DNA from: Cupriavidus sp. MP-37
Lineage (GTDB): Bacteria > Pseudomonadota > Gammaproteobacteria > Burkholderiales > Burkholderiaceae
NCBI RefSeq assembly: GCF_020618415.1
Contig: NZ_CP085344.1
Location: 2,875,001-2,939,000 of the forward strand
Length of the DNA stretch: 64,000 nucleotides
Reading direction: 5' to 3'
Below the pieces are notes generated by a model, which saw only the letters and a list, made by a program, of their open reading frames with translations, did not search any database and was not told where the DNA came from. The position numbers and the translations under genes were made by a program. The first letter of the stretch is position 1, and every line of letters begins with the position of its first letter. Positions 53,150 through 61,925 of the stretch are shown piece after piece.

Positions 53150-53557
53150 TCAGCCGGCCTGCGCCGCGCCGTTCTCGCGCGCAAGCCCCGCCAGCAGCAG
53201 CTCGGCGCTGGCGACGTTGGTCGCGCACGGCACGTTGTGCACGTCGCAGGCGCGCACCAGCGCGTTGATATCGGGTTCGTGCGGCTGCGGCGTCATCGGG
53301 TCGCGCAGGAACACCACCGCGCTGACGCGGCCTTCGGCCAGCTGCGCGCCGATCTGCAGGTCGCCGCCCCACGGGCCCGACAGCATGCGCGTGACGTCGA
53401 GCCCGACTTCATCGATCAGGCGCCCGCCGGTGGTGCCGGTGGCAAGCAGTTCGCACTGCGACAGAAAGGCGCGATGGCGCGCGGCGAAGGCGACGATGTC
53501 GTCCTTCTTGTGGTCATGGGCGATCAGCGCGATACGGGGCATAGGGGGCCGGATCAT
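53150..53557 (-). CDS. mgsA: Methylglyoxal synthase
   Basis: Converts dihydroxyacetone phosphate to methylglyoxal, a glycolytic bypass used under phosphate limitation. The 135-residue protein has [14 protein letters not shown] (phosphate binding), [23 protein letters not shown] with the catalytic aspartate, and [36 protein letters not shown]. Start MIRPPM is preceded by GGAAG; MPRIAL six codons later is possible. Confidence 0.95.
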   Translation of the reverse strand: MIRPPMPRIALIAHDHKKDDIVAFAARHRAFLSQCELLATGTTGGRLIDEVGLDVTRMLSGPWGGDLQIGAQLAEGRVSAVVFLRDPMTPQPHEPDINALVRACDVHNVPCATNVASAELLLAGLARENGAAQAG

Positions 53558-53603
53558 CAGGTCTTCCTGTTGCGGGATAGGGGTAATGTCACGACACGGC
53601 GGC

Positions 53604-54392
53604 TCAGAACGTGCCCGGGAAGGCGCCGCCGTCGAGCAGGATGTTCTGGCCGGTGATGTAGCCGGCATGGCGGCTGCACAGGAAGGCGCAGGTGGCGCCA
53701 AACTCCGCCGGTTCGCCGAAGCGGCGCGACGGGTTGGCCGCGGCGCGGCGCTGCGCCACTTCCTCGACGCTCAGGCCGGCCTTCTTGGCGCCACCCTCCA
53801 TGGTCTTGAACAGGCGGTCGGTGTTGAACGGCCCCGGCAGCAGGTTGTTGATGGTCACGCCATGCTGCGCCACTTCGCGCGCCACGCCTGCGACAAAACC
53901 GGTCAGGCCGGAGCGCGCGCCGTTGGACAGGCCCAGCACGTCGATCGGCGCCTTGACCGCGCCGCTGGTGATATTGATGATGCGGCCCCACTTGCGCGCG
54001 ATCATGCCGTCGACGGTGGCCTTGATCAGCTCGATCGGGGTCAGCATGTTGGCGTCGAGCGCGGCCAGCCAGTCGCTGCGCTCCCAGTCGCGGAAGTTGC
54101 CCGGCGGCGGGCCGCCGGCGTTGTTGACCAGGATGTCGAGATCGCCCAGCTTGGCGGCGGCGTCGAGCGCCGCCTTGCGGCCCTCGGGCGTGGTGATGTC
54201 GGTCGCCACCGCGATCACGCGGCGGCCATGGCGCGCGCGCAGGTCGGCCGCGGCCTTTTCCAGCGCCTCGGCGCCGCGCGCCACGATCACCACGTCGACG
54301 CCCTCGGCCGCCAGCGCATCGGCGCAGGCGAAGCCCAGGCCCTTGCTGGCGCCGCATACCAGCGCATGCTTGCCGCGCAGTCCCAGATCCAT
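53604..54392 (-). CDS. Short-chain dehydrogenase/reductase
   Basis: A 262-residue classical SDR: cofactor motif [30 protein letters not shown], a serine in NITSGAVK, and the active-site region [21 protein letters not shown] where YxxxK is replaced by a serine/arginine-like sequence (ARSG). The missing YxxxK is typical of the FabG-like SDR branch with GGPPPG motifs and leaves the activity uncertain. Confidence 0.9.
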   Translation of the reverse strand: MDLGLRGKHALVCGASKGLGFACADALAAEGVDVVIVARGAEALEKAAADLRARHGRRVIAVATDITTPEGRKAALDAAAKLGDLDILVNNAGGPPPGNFRDWERSDWLAALDANMLTPIELIKATVDGMIARKWGRIINITSGAVKAPIDVLGLSNGARSGLTGFVAGVAREVAQHGVTINNLLPGPFNTDRLFKTMEGGAKKAGLSVEEVAQRRAAANPSRRFGEPAEFGATCAFLCSRHAGYITGQNILLDGGAFPGTF

Positions 54393-54447
54393 GTTGTTTC
54401 TCCCTTGTCTGTTGTCTGTGGCCGGCCCGCTCCCGGGCCGGCCCGAA

Positions 54448-55455
54448 TCAGGTTTTCCTTGCCGACAGCAAGTACATGCCGCCCATCACCAGCGCGCTGC
54501 CGGCCAGCTGCACGCCGCTGACAGGCTCGCCGAGCAGCCAGAAGGCCAGGAACAGCGTCGACACCGGCCCGATCATGCCGGCCTGCGACGCCATCGGCGC
54601 ACCGATGCGCGACACCGCGACCATGGTCAGCGACACCGGCAGCACGGTGCAGAACACCGCGTTGACCAGCGACAGCCACAGCACCGGCGCCGGCTGCGCC
54701 AGTTCCGCCAGCGGCCGGCCCAGCACCAGGTACTGGATCACGCAGCAGGCGGTCGACACGCACATGGCATACGCCACCAGCCGCAGCGAGCCGATGCGCC
54801 GCACCAGCTCGCCGCTCAGGATCAGGTAGATACCATAGGTGATGGCGCTGCCCAGCACCAGCGCGCCGCCCAGCCACACCTGGCTGCCGCTGACATCGAG
54901 GTCATGCGCGAACACCAGCACGATGCCGGCATAGGCCAGCAGCAGCGACAGCCACTGGCGCGTGCCGATCGGCCGGCGGAACACCAGCGCGGTGGCCAGC
55001 AGCACGAACGATGGCGTCAGGAACAGGATCAGCCGCTCCAGCCCGGCGGTGATGTACTGCAGGCCGATAAAGTCCAGAAAGCTGGACAGGTAGTAGCCGA
55101 TAAAGCCGAGAAACACCACCCGGCCCCGGTCGGCCCACGACAGCGGCGCCAGCCGGCGCGACTGCCACCAGCCGATCGCCATGAACAGCGGCACCGCGAA
55201 CAGCATGCGCAGCGTGATCACCATCACGGCATCGACGTTGTAGCGGTACATCAGCTTGGCGACGATCGCCTTGGCCGAGAACAGCACCGCGCCCACGGCG
55301 GCGATGACAAGCCCCGAGCGCTGCGGCGACGGCAGCGCGGCGGGCACGGCGAGAGACTTCTGGGAGGCGGCCACGAGGAATACGGGGGAAAGCGGGCCGG
55401 CACGGCGGCCCCGCAAAACGACCCGACGATTGTATTCGAAAAGGCGCGAGGGCAT
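54448..55455 (-). CDS. EamA/DMT-family transporter
   Basis: A 335-residue inner-membrane protein with about ten helices in two EamA halves (for example GLVIAAVGAVLFSAKAIVAKLMY and SQVWLGGALVLGSAITYGIYLILSGELV). EamA proteins export small metabolites or amino acids; the substrate is unknown. The N-terminus before QRSGLVI is basic and uncertain; ATG at 55455 is the longest option. Its 5' end is 87 bp from the divergent MarR gene. Confidence 0.88.
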   Translation of the reverse strand: MPSRLFEYNRRVVLRGRRAGPLSPVFLVAASQKSLAVPAALPSPQRSGLVIAAVGAVLFSAKAIVAKLMYRYNVDAVMVITLRMLFAVPLFMAIGWWQSRRLAPLSWADRGRVVFLGFIGYYLSSFLDFIGLQYITAGLERLILFLTPSFVLLATALVFRRPIGTRQWLSLLLAYAGIVLVFAHDLDVSGSQVWLGGALVLGSAITYGIYLILSGELVRRIGSLRLVAYAMCVSTACCVIQYLVLGRPLAELAQPAPVLWLSLVNAVFCTVLPVSLTMVAVSRIGAPMASQAGMIGPVSTLFLAFWLLGEPVSGVQLAGSALVMGGMYLLSARKT

Positions 55456-55541
55456 CGGACGCCGCCCCGGCCGCGCGCACGCCCTGTTCCGCGGCCTTCC
55501 TCGGTATACTCTGGGTCACCTCCAGCCACCGCGCCTGCTTC

Positions 55542-56018
55542 GTGCCCCAGCCCGCCGACACGCCTTCCGGCAAGCCCGCCGCCGACTACGACTTCACCGA
55601 GCAGGTGGGCCACCTGCTGCGGCGCGCCTACCAGCGCCATGTGGCGATCTTCCAGCAGACCATCCCGGATTCGCAGCTGACCGCGGCGCAGTTCGTGGTG
55701 CTGTGCGCGGTGCGCGACCGGCAGCCTTGCTCGATGAACGAAGTGGTGCGCGCCACCGCGATCGACCAGGCCACGGTGCGCGGCATCATCGACCGGCTCA
55801 AGTCGCGCAAGCTGATCGCGGTCTCGCATGATCCCAACGACCGGCGCAAGGTGGTGGTGACGGTCACGCCCGCCGGGCTGACCCTGATCGACGAGACCGT
55901 GCCGTTCGCGAAGCAGATCTCGGAGCAGACCTTCGGCAGTCTCAATCCGGCCGAGCGCGTGGCGGTGACTTACCTGCTGCGCAAGATGAGCGAGATCGAT
56001 GAAGGGAATGGCGCCTAG
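55542..56018 (+). CDS. MarR-family regulator, NicR-like
   Basis: A 158-residue winged-helix regulator beginning at a GTG: MPQPADTPSGKPAADYDFTEQVGHLLRRAYQRHVAIFQ, recognition helix ATAIDQATVRGIIDRLKSRKL and wing VSHDPNDRRKVVVTVTPAG. In Pseudomonas putida the MarR-type NicR represses nicC and nicX promoters and responds to 6-hydroxynicotinate. Placement beside nic genes makes it the candidate NicR, binding the 12-bp sites at 62782 and 62972. That assignment is inference from context. Confidence 0.85.
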   Translation: MPQPADTPSGKPAADYDFTEQVGHLLRRAYQRHVAIFQQTIPDSQLTAAQFVVLCAVRDRQPCSMNEVVRATAIDQATVRGIIDRLKSRKLIAVSHDPNDRRKVVVTVTPAGLTLIDETVPFAKQISEQTFGSLNPAERVAVTYLLRKMSEIDEGNGA

Positions 56019-56052
56019 CGCCGCATAGCGGGGCTTCGCGATACCAGCGGTT

Positions 56053-56181
56053 TGCTCCCCTCTCCCGCTTGCGGGAGAGGGGCGGGGGTGAGGGCGGACG
56101 TGTGGCAAGCACGAGGCGTTCGAGCTTCGTGGATGCTCCCGCCCTCACCCCAACCCTCTCCCGCAAGCGGGAGAGGGAGTA
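56053..56181. repeat. Paired REP-like element, copy 3
   Basis: Left half TTGCTCCCCTCTCCCGC with its partner and GGGGGTGAGGGC (56053-56095); right half GCCCTCACCCC followed by CCCTCTCCCGCAAGCGGGAGAGGG (56141-56180). The centre contains CTTCGTGGA as in copy 1. It fills the gap between the convergent MarR and molybdenum hydroxylase genes and could terminate both. Confidence 0.83.
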
Positions 56182-56186
56182 CACAA

Positions 56187-58466
56187 TCAGCCTTTCCCTG
56201 ACACCATCGCCGCCAGCACCGTCTCCGGCACGAACGGCGGCCGGCGCAGGCGCACCCCCAGCGCATCGAACAGCGCATTGGCGATCGCCGGCGCGCCCGG
56301 CAGCGAGGCCGATTCGCCCGCGCCCAGCGGCGGCTCTGACTGGCGCGGCATCAGCACCACGTCGATCGGCGGGATTTCCGGGAAGGTCAAAAGCGGATAG
56401 CTGCCCCATTCGCGGCTGGCGACACCGTCGGCATTGAAGCGGACCTGTTCCTTCAGCACGCGGCTGAGCGTCTGCACCACGTTGCCGTGGACCTGGTGGC
56501 GCACGCCGTCGGGATTGACGACCATGCCGGTGTCCTGCCCCACCACCACCTTGTCGATGGCGATGCGGCCCGTGGCCGCGTCTACGGACAGGTCCACTAC
56601 CCAGGCGGCCCAGGCCGCACCGAATCCGGGAAAGCGGCTGTGGATATAGCGCGCGTAGGCCACGCCCCGTCCGCGCAGCCGCCCGTCGGCATCGGGCACG
56701 CCGCGCGATCCGGCCGCGCCGCGCTGCCAGCCGGCCGCGTCGGCGACGGCCCGCAGCAATTCCGCGGCGCGTTCGTCAGGCAGGTGCCGCAGGCGGAAAT
56801 CCACGGGGTCGGCGCCTGCCGCGGCCGCCAGCTCGTCGATCACGCACTCGTGCGCGAACCCATTGGGCAGCGCCGACACGCCGCGCAGCCACGACGCGCG
56901 CACGATCGCCGGCGTGTCGTCGCAGCCGATGCGGCGCGCGGCATAGGCGTAGGGCGGCACCGCGGTGCGGTCGCCCATCTCCAGCATGCGCGGGGCATTG
57001 GACACGGCACCGGTCAGCACCAGCGCCAGCGTCGGCGCGTCGTTGGACGGATAGCGGCTGGTGAAGTCGTAGCCCAGCAGCGCACCGTCGGCGCCGAGCG
57101 TGGCGCTGACATCCATCAGCTGGGCCGCGCCCTTGGGCTCCCACAGGTGTTCCTGTTCGCGCGACAACTGCACGCGCACCGGCCGCCCCACCGCGCGCGA
57201 CAGCAGCGCCGCGTCGGCGCAGACATCGTCGGCGCAATTGCGCCCGTAGCAGCCGGCGGCCTCCATGCGCACGATCTCGATACGGTCCTCGCCCAGCCCG
57301 CACAGCCGGGACAGGTCGATGCGCAGCATGTGCGGGTTCTGCGTGCCCGACCATACCGTCAGGCCCTCTTCGTGCCAGTCGGCCACGGCGCAGGACGGGC
57401 CGATCGAGCCGTGCATCTGGTACGGCCACACGTAGCGACGCTGCAATACCGTGCCGGCGCCGGCGGCGGGCAGCTCGCCCTCGCTCAGCAACTCGCGCCG
57501 CGTGGCCGGGTTGGCGCGCAGCGCCGGCTCCGGGTCGTCCAGCGCCGGCAACGGCGGCACCGGTTTCCAGCGCACGCGCAGCCGGCGCGCGGCCTGGATC
57601 GCATATTCCTCGCGCTCGGCCACCACGCCGACAAAGTCGCCCTGCACCACCACGCCGACCAGGCCGGGCACATCGCGCACCGAGTCCCGGTCGACCTCCA
57701 GCAGGCTGTTGCCGACGCAGGCACCGCTGTCGCGTCCGGCATACGGCGGGCGCACCACCCGGCCATGCAGCATGCCGGGCACGCGCACGTCGTGGACAAA
57801 GGTCAGCGCCCCGCGTGCCTTGTCGGGGATATCGACGCGCGGCGCCGCGCGGCCGACGATGCGGTAGGCCTCGACCGGCTTGGCCGGCACGTCGTCGGCC
57901 AGCGGCAGTTCCACGTGCCCGCCGGCAACCAGCGCGGCATAAGCGATGCTGGCCTGCGCGCCGCGCACGCGGAAGACGCCGTCTTCCGCCTCCAGCACGG
58001 CGGCGTCCACGCCCAGCTGTAGCGCCGCGCGCGCCTGCAGCCAGGCCCGCGCCTGCGCCGCGGCGCGGCGCAATGGCAAGGCCGAGATCTGGATCGAGGC
58101 GCTGGCGATGGTCGGGCCCTGGTTGGGCGTGGCTTCGGTATGGCCCAGCACCATGCGCACGCGCGCGAGCGGCACATCGAGTTCTTCGGCGACGATCTGC
58201 GCCAGTGCCGTGCGGATGCCGGTGCCCAGGTCGACGTGACCGTTGAAGGCCAGCACCTCGCCACTGTCGCGCACGGCGATAAACAGGTCCGGCAGCGCCG
58301 GCACATAGTCCGACGCCGCGCCTGGCTGGCCCGGCGCCGGGCGCGCGGCCGCCTGCGGCGCGCGCGTCACCAGCAGCACGCCGGTGGCCTGCAGCAGCGC
58401 CAGCCGCAGCGCGCGCGGCGTGGCGGCGTCGGCTTGCGCCGGGGGTTGCAGCTGGGTTGACGTCAT
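56187..58466 (-). CDS. Molybdopterin-binding dehydrogenase large subunit (NicB-like)
   Basis: A 759-residue member of the xanthine dehydrogenase/isoquinoline 1-oxidoreductase beta group. Motifs include NGHVDLGTGIRTALAQI, GHTEATPNQGPTIAS, VHDVRVPGMLHGRVVRPP and the C-terminal GAGESASLPGAPAIANALFDALG with the catalytic glutamate. In P. putida, NicB hydroxylates nicotinate with NicA (2Fe-2S) and carries extra cytochrome c domains; those domains are absent here and no small iron-sulfur subunit gene lies in the window. It is divergent from a TetR gene (106 bp), as nicAB and nicS are. The nicotinate role is likely but not proven; partners must be encoded elsewhere. Confidence 0.88.
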   Translation of the reverse strand: MTSTQLQPPAQADAATPRALRLALLQATGVLLVTRAPQAAARPAPGQPGAASDYVPALPDLFIAVRDSGEVLAFNGHVDLGTGIRTALAQIVAEELDVPLARVRMVLGHTEATPNQGPTIASASIQISALPLRRAAAQARAWLQARAALQLGVDAAVLEAEDGVFRVRGAQASIAYAALVAGGHVELPLADDVPAKPVEAYRIVGRAAPRVDIPDKARGALTFVHDVRVPGMLHGRVVRPPYAGRDSGACVGNSLLEVDRDSVRDVPGLVGVVVQGDFVGVVAEREEYAIQAARRLRVRWKPVPPLPALDDPEPALRANPATRRELLSEGELPAAGAGTVLQRRYVWPYQMHGSIGPSCAVADWHEEGLTVWSGTQNPHMLRIDLSRLCGLGEDRIEIVRMEAAGCYGRNCADDVCADAALLSRAVGRPVRVQLSREQEHLWEPKGAAQLMDVSATLGADGALLGYDFTSRYPSNDAPTLALVLTGAVSNAPRMLEMGDRTAVPPYAYAARRIGCDDTPAIVRASWLRGVSALPNGFAHECVIDELAAAAGADPVDFRLRHLPDERAAELLRAVADAAGWQRGAAGSRGVPDADGRLRGRGVAYARYIHSRFPGFGAAWAAWVVDLSVDAATGRIAIDKVVVGQDTGMVVNPDGVRHQVHGNVVQTLSRVLKEQVRFNADGVASREWGSYPLLTFPEIPPIDVVLMPRQSEPPLGAGESASLPGAPAIANALFDALGVRLRRPPFVPETVLAAMVSGKG

Positions 58467-58496
58467 CGTTCCACTTGCTCCTTCATCGGCCGCCGC

Positions 58497-58532
58497 GCAG
58501 GTCACCGCACAGGTCACCGCGCATGTCACCGT
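58497..58532. promoter_or_regulatory. Three 12-bp direct repeats, candidate TetR operator
   Basis: GCAGGTCACCGC, ACAGGTCACCGC and GCATGTCACCGT run head to tail with exact 12-bp period. They abut the TATACT -10-like box (58533-58538) of the TetR gene and lie 31-66 bp upstream of the NicB-like start. Confidence 0.55.
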
Positions 58533-58572
58533 TATACTGCCAAGCAACAGGCACACGGCAACAACATCCACC

Positions 58573-59328
58573 ATGACCACCAAGACTGCGGCCGCGCCCG
58601 CCACCCGTCGGGCGGCTGCCGGCACCCGGGCCAGGCAAGCACAGGACAGCCGCGAGCGCATCCTCAAGGCAGCCATCAAGGTCTTCGCCCAGCGCGGCTA
58701 CGACGGCGGCCGCATCGAACGGATCTCGTCGCTGGCCAAGACCTACGACCGGATGATCTACTACTACTTCGGCAGCAAGGAAAAGCTGTTCGTCGAAGTG
58801 CTGGAGACCATCTACCTGCAGCTCAACCAGGCCGAGCAGCAGCTGGAGCATGAGCTCGACGCCGCCGACCCGGTGCGCGCGCTGTCGCAGCTGATCGACT
58901 TCGTCTGGCAGTACTACCTGGACCATCCCGAGTTCGTCGCCATCCTGACCAGCGAGAACATGAGCCAGGGCAAGCACGCGAAGAAGTCGGTGCGGCTGCG
59001 CGAGATCTCCAGCTACGCGCTGTCGGTGCTCGACGGCATCCTCGCGCGCGGCAAGGCCGCCGGGCTGTTCCGCGCGGACGCCGGCGCGCGCGACGTCTAT
59101 ATGGTGATCGCTTCGCTCGGCTACTTCTACAACTCCAACCATCATACGCTCAGCGCCTTCCTGGGCGAGCCCATGATGAGCCCGCCCGCGCTGGCGCACT
59201 GGCGCGATGTGATCCAGCAGACCGTGCTGCGCGCAGTGGCCATGCCCGGCGCGGTGGCGCAAGCGCAGCTGCCGCCCGCCACCGCGCCGCGCAAGGCGGC
59301 ACGCGGCAAACGCGCGGCGGCAGGCTGA
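58573..59328 (+). CDS. TetR-family regulator, NicS-like
   Basis: A 251-residue regulator with HTH (QDSRERILKAAIKVFAQRGYDGGRIERISSLAKTYDRMIYYYFGSKEKLFVEVL, about residues 24-78) and a C-terminal ligand domain (LSQLIDFVWQYYLDHPEFVAILTSENMSQG) of the CecR/RutR-like shape. Basic Ala-rich tails occur at both ends. Divergent from the NicB-like gene, matching the nicS-nicAB arrangement of P. putida, where NicS responds to nicotinate. Convergent with nicF. Confidence 0.9.
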   Translation: MTTKTAAAPATRRAAAGTRARQAQDSRERILKAAIKVFAQRGYDGGRIERISSLAKTYDRMIYYYFGSKEKLFVEVLETIYLQLNQAEQQLEHELDAADPVRALSQLIDFVWQYYLDHPEFVAILTSENMSQGKHAKKSVRLREISSYALSVLDGILARGKAAGLFRADAGARDVYMVIASLGYFYNSNHHTLSAFLGEPMMSPPALAHWRDVIQQTVLRAVAMPGAVAQAQLPPATAPRKAARGKRAAAG

Positions 59329-59355
59329 GGCCGGCTCGGGCGCCATCGGGCTGGC

Positions 59356-59991
59356 TCAGGCCGCGGCCCGCGCGCCCAGAAGCTGCGCCAGCGCCTCGTC
59401 GCGCGTCAGCACCGTGGCGTATTTCTGCGCCATGTCGAACAGGTTGGCCTCATGCGGCCCGAGCGCGCGGTCACCCACGCAGTCGGACACCACCAGCGGG
59501 CGGAAGCCCAGCGACATCGCATCGACCACGCTGGCGCGCACGCAGCCGCTGGTGACGCAACCCGCCACCAGCAGCGTCTGCACGCCGCGCTGCGTCAGCC
59601 ACGCTGCCAGCGACGTGCCGAAGAACGCCGACGGCACCGTCTTGCGCACCACCAGTTCACCGGCCGCCGGCGCCAGCTCGGGCACGATCTGGCTGTTGTG
59701 GCCAGCTTCCTTCAGCGTCAGCATGCCCGGCACCTTCAGCGTGAAGATGTTGTGGTCGCTGTCGTCGTCGGCAAACACGATGCGGCTGTGCGCCACCGGC
59801 CAGCCGTGCTCGCGCGCGGCACGCAGCAGCGCCTGGGTATTGCGGATGGCCTCGGGAATATTGCCGCCGCCGAATACCGCCGGATCGGCAAAGCCGTTGA
59901 CGAAGTCGATGATCAGCAGCCCGTACGGCGCTTTCAGTTCCATCGCCGCGCCGAAGCCCTGGCGCTGGTAAGTCTGCACTGCGTCATCCAT
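59356..59991 (-). CDS. nicF: Maleamate amidohydrolase
   Basis: Isochorismatase-fold enzyme, 211 residues, hydrolysing maleamate to maleate and ammonia in nicotinate breakdown. The catalytic Asp lies in LLIIDFVNGFADP, the lysine in VVRKTVPSAF and the nucleophile cysteine in GCVTSGCVRASVVDAM. Its start overlaps the nicX stop by eight bases; last gene of the nicE-D-X-F operon. Assignment over other isochorismatase-like amidases rests on the four-gene context. Confidence 0.92.
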   Translation of the reverse strand: MDDAVQTYQRQGFGAAMELKAPYGLLIIDFVNGFADPAVFGGGNIPEAIRNTQALLRAAREHGWPVAHSRIVFADDDSDHNIFTLKVPGMLTLKEAGHNSQIVPELAPAAGELVVRKTVPSAFFGTSLAAWLTQRGVQTLLVAGCVTSGCVRASVVDAMSLGFRPLVVSDCVGDRALGPHEANLFDMAQKYATVLTRDEALAQLLGARAAA

Positions 59992-61072
59992 GGCGGGAGT
60001 CCTTGTCTGCCTGGTAGAGCGATGCGGACGGGGCATGGTGCCCGTCCATCACCTTGCCGCGCACCACCACCGGCTCGCCGTCGAGGCTGACGGTGCAATG
60101 GCGCACGGGAATATCGATATGGCAGGCGGTGGTGCGGCTGCCGCCCGCTTCGTTGTTGGGGCCGAACGAGCACAGGAAGTTGCCTTCATACGCGCGCGCA
60201 TCCATGCCGATGGTGGCCTCGCGGTCGTACATCGCCAGCGCCGACCAGCTCGCGCGCGGCTGCAGGCCCCAGCCGATATGCGACATGGCATACGCCTCCG
60301 GGTCGTTGAACGAGGCCATGTAGTCGGCCAGCAGCTCGGCATCGACGCCGCCTTCGATGCGGCGCACGTAGCCCGCCTCGACCGTGATGCGGATCGGCGC
60401 CTGCAGATAGGACTTCATCGGCAGCAGGATGTCGCCGCGGTCCAGCACGATGGTGCCGTCGGTGCCGCCCTCGTCGGGCCAGGTCAGCACGAAACCGCTC
60501 GGCCAGTGGTCCCAGCGCCCGGGTTCGTCGACAAAGCCATACTCGCTGATCGCGGGGAATTCGCCCAGGCGGCAGCGCAGGTCCATGCCGGCGTCGGACA
60601 CGATATGCATCTCGCGCGCCTTGCCCAGCCGCGCGCTGGCGGCCTTGACGCGGGCGCGGTCGGCCTCGGTCGGCACCAGCCGCGCCAGCACTTCGGGCGG
60701 CTCCACCGCCAGCAGGATCTTGGTGCCGCCGGACAGGATCTCGTGCTGCTCGGGCGAGAACAGCAGCGTCATCAGGTCCAGCACCAGGTCGCTCGCCTTC
60801 AACGCGGCAATCGCCGCCGGGTTGCCGGTCAGCGGGGTGGTGCCGAGGTAGGCCAGCGCATCGCGGCTCAGCGCCTTGTCGCCATTGACCGGCGGCAGGT
60901 CGAGCCGGTTGACGATGGCGCCCATCGACGCCGCCGCCACCATTGCCGTGCGCAGCGTCTGCGGATGCGTGGCGGCGCCGGTCAGCACGGTGACGGTCTG
61001 TCCGGGCTGCAGCTTCGACAGCGTCAGCACCTGCTGCCACGCAGTCGTCAGGTCGTAATCGCTTACGGGCAT
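59984..61072 (-). CDS. nicX: 2,5-dihydroxypyridine 5,6-dioxygenase
   Basis: Fe(II)-dependent ring cleavage of 2,5-dihydroxypyridine to N-formylmaleamate. The 362-residue protein resembles P. putida NicX, an unusual extradiol-type enzyme of the M29-like fold: LQPGQTVTVLTGAATHPQTLRTAM, SDAGMDLRCRLGEFPAIS, and the C-terminal TTACHIDIPVRHCTVSLDGEPVV with candidate iron ligands. It lies 11 bp after nicD. Confidence 0.93.
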   Translation of the reverse strand: MPVSDYDLTTAWQQVLTLSKLQPGQTVTVLTGAATHPQTLRTAMVAAASMGAIVNRLDLPPVNGDKALSRDALAYLGTTPLTGNPAAIAALKASDLVLDLMTLLFSPEQHEILSGGTKILLAVEPPEVLARLVPTEADRARVKAASARLGKAREMHIVSDAGMDLRCRLGEFPAISEYGFVDEPGRWDHWPSGFVLTWPDEGGTDGTIVLDRGDILLPMKSYLQAPIRITVEAGYVRRIEGGVDAELLADYMASFNDPEAYAMSHIGWGLQPRASWSALAMYDREATIGMDARAYEGNFLCSFGPNNEAGGSRTTACHIDIPVRHCTVSLDGEPVVVRGKVMDGHHAPSASLYQADKDSRHG

Positions 61073-61083
61073 GTTGGCTCCTG

Positions 61084-61914
61084 TCAGTCCAGTGGTGCGC
61101 CGAGGAAGTCGCCGAAGGCGCGGTAGAAGCCGGCCTCGTCGTCCCACGGGATCATGTGGCCGGCATCGGCAACGTGCGCGACCAGCAATGCCGGCAGCAG
61201 CGTGCGCATCTCCTGCACGTCTTCGGCTCGGATCACGTCGCCGCGGCCGGCGGTCATCAGCAGCGCCGGCACGGCGACGTGCGGCAGGTCGGCGTGGATA
61301 TCGTCCTCATGGAAACCGTTGAAGCTGGCCAGGATCGCGCGCTCGTCGCAGGTATGCAGCCATTGCGCGCGCAGGCGCAGCTGGTCTTCGGTCCAGGTCG
61401 GGCAGAAGCGGCGCATGCCCTCGGCGTCGATGCCTTGCTGCGCCAGCCGGATCGAGTCGATGTACCACGGCAGCTGCGACGGATAGGGGCGGCGTCCCGG
61501 ACCCGACACCGGCGGATCGACCAGCACCAGCCGCGTCAGCCCCGCGGGCCTGGTGCGCGCGGCGCGGATGCCGATGCGCGCGCCCATCGAATGGCCGACC
61601 ACGGCATAGCGCTGCAGCCCAAGTGCCGCGGCAAACGCCACCACGTCGGCGGCCTGCGCATCGAGGCTGTAGTCCAGCTCCGGCCCGGCCTGCGACAGGC
61701 CACGGCCGCGCACGTCGAGCACATAGGTGTCGAACTGCTGCCCGAAGCGCTCGCCGACAAAGCCCCAGGTCACCGCGGGGCTGGTGATGCCCGGCACGAT
61801 GATGACGGCATCGCGCTGCACGCGTGCGCCCGCCTGCCCGCCATAGCGCAGGTAATGCTGGCGGATGCCGTTGGCGTGGACGTGGGCGCCGTAGAGAAAA
61901 GTGCTGTCTGCCAT
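61084..61914 (-). CDS. nicD: N-formylmaleamate deformylase
   Basis: Alpha/beta hydrolase, 276 residues, releasing formate from N-formylmaleamate. Nucleophile elbow VVGHSMGAR (Ser109), oxyanion region IVPGITSPAVTWGF, acid in LVDPPVSGPGRRPYPS and the catalytic histidine in VADAGHMIPWDDE. The close spacing (11 bp on each side) to nicE and nicX supports the assignment. Confidence 0.93.
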   Translation of the reverse strand: MADSTFLYGAHVHANGIRQHYLRYGGQAGARVQRDAVIIVPGITSPAVTWGFVGERFGQQFDTYVLDVRGRGLSQAGPELDYSLDAQAADVVAFAAALGLQRYAVVGHSMGARIGIRAARTRPAGLTRLVLVDPPVSGPGRRPYPSQLPWYIDSIRLAQQGIDAEGMRRFCPTWTEDQLRLRAQWLHTCDERAILASFNGFHEDDIHADLPHVAVPALLMTAGRGDVIRAEDVQEMRTLLPALLVAHVADAGHMIPWDDEAGFYRAFGDFLGAPLD

Positions 61915-61925
61915 GGCCTGCTCCT

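Noticed and set aside
46214..56181. Repeats considered as a CRISPR array
   Set aside because: The copies are kilobases apart, palindromic and paired in inverted orientation, without regular spacers or cas genes.
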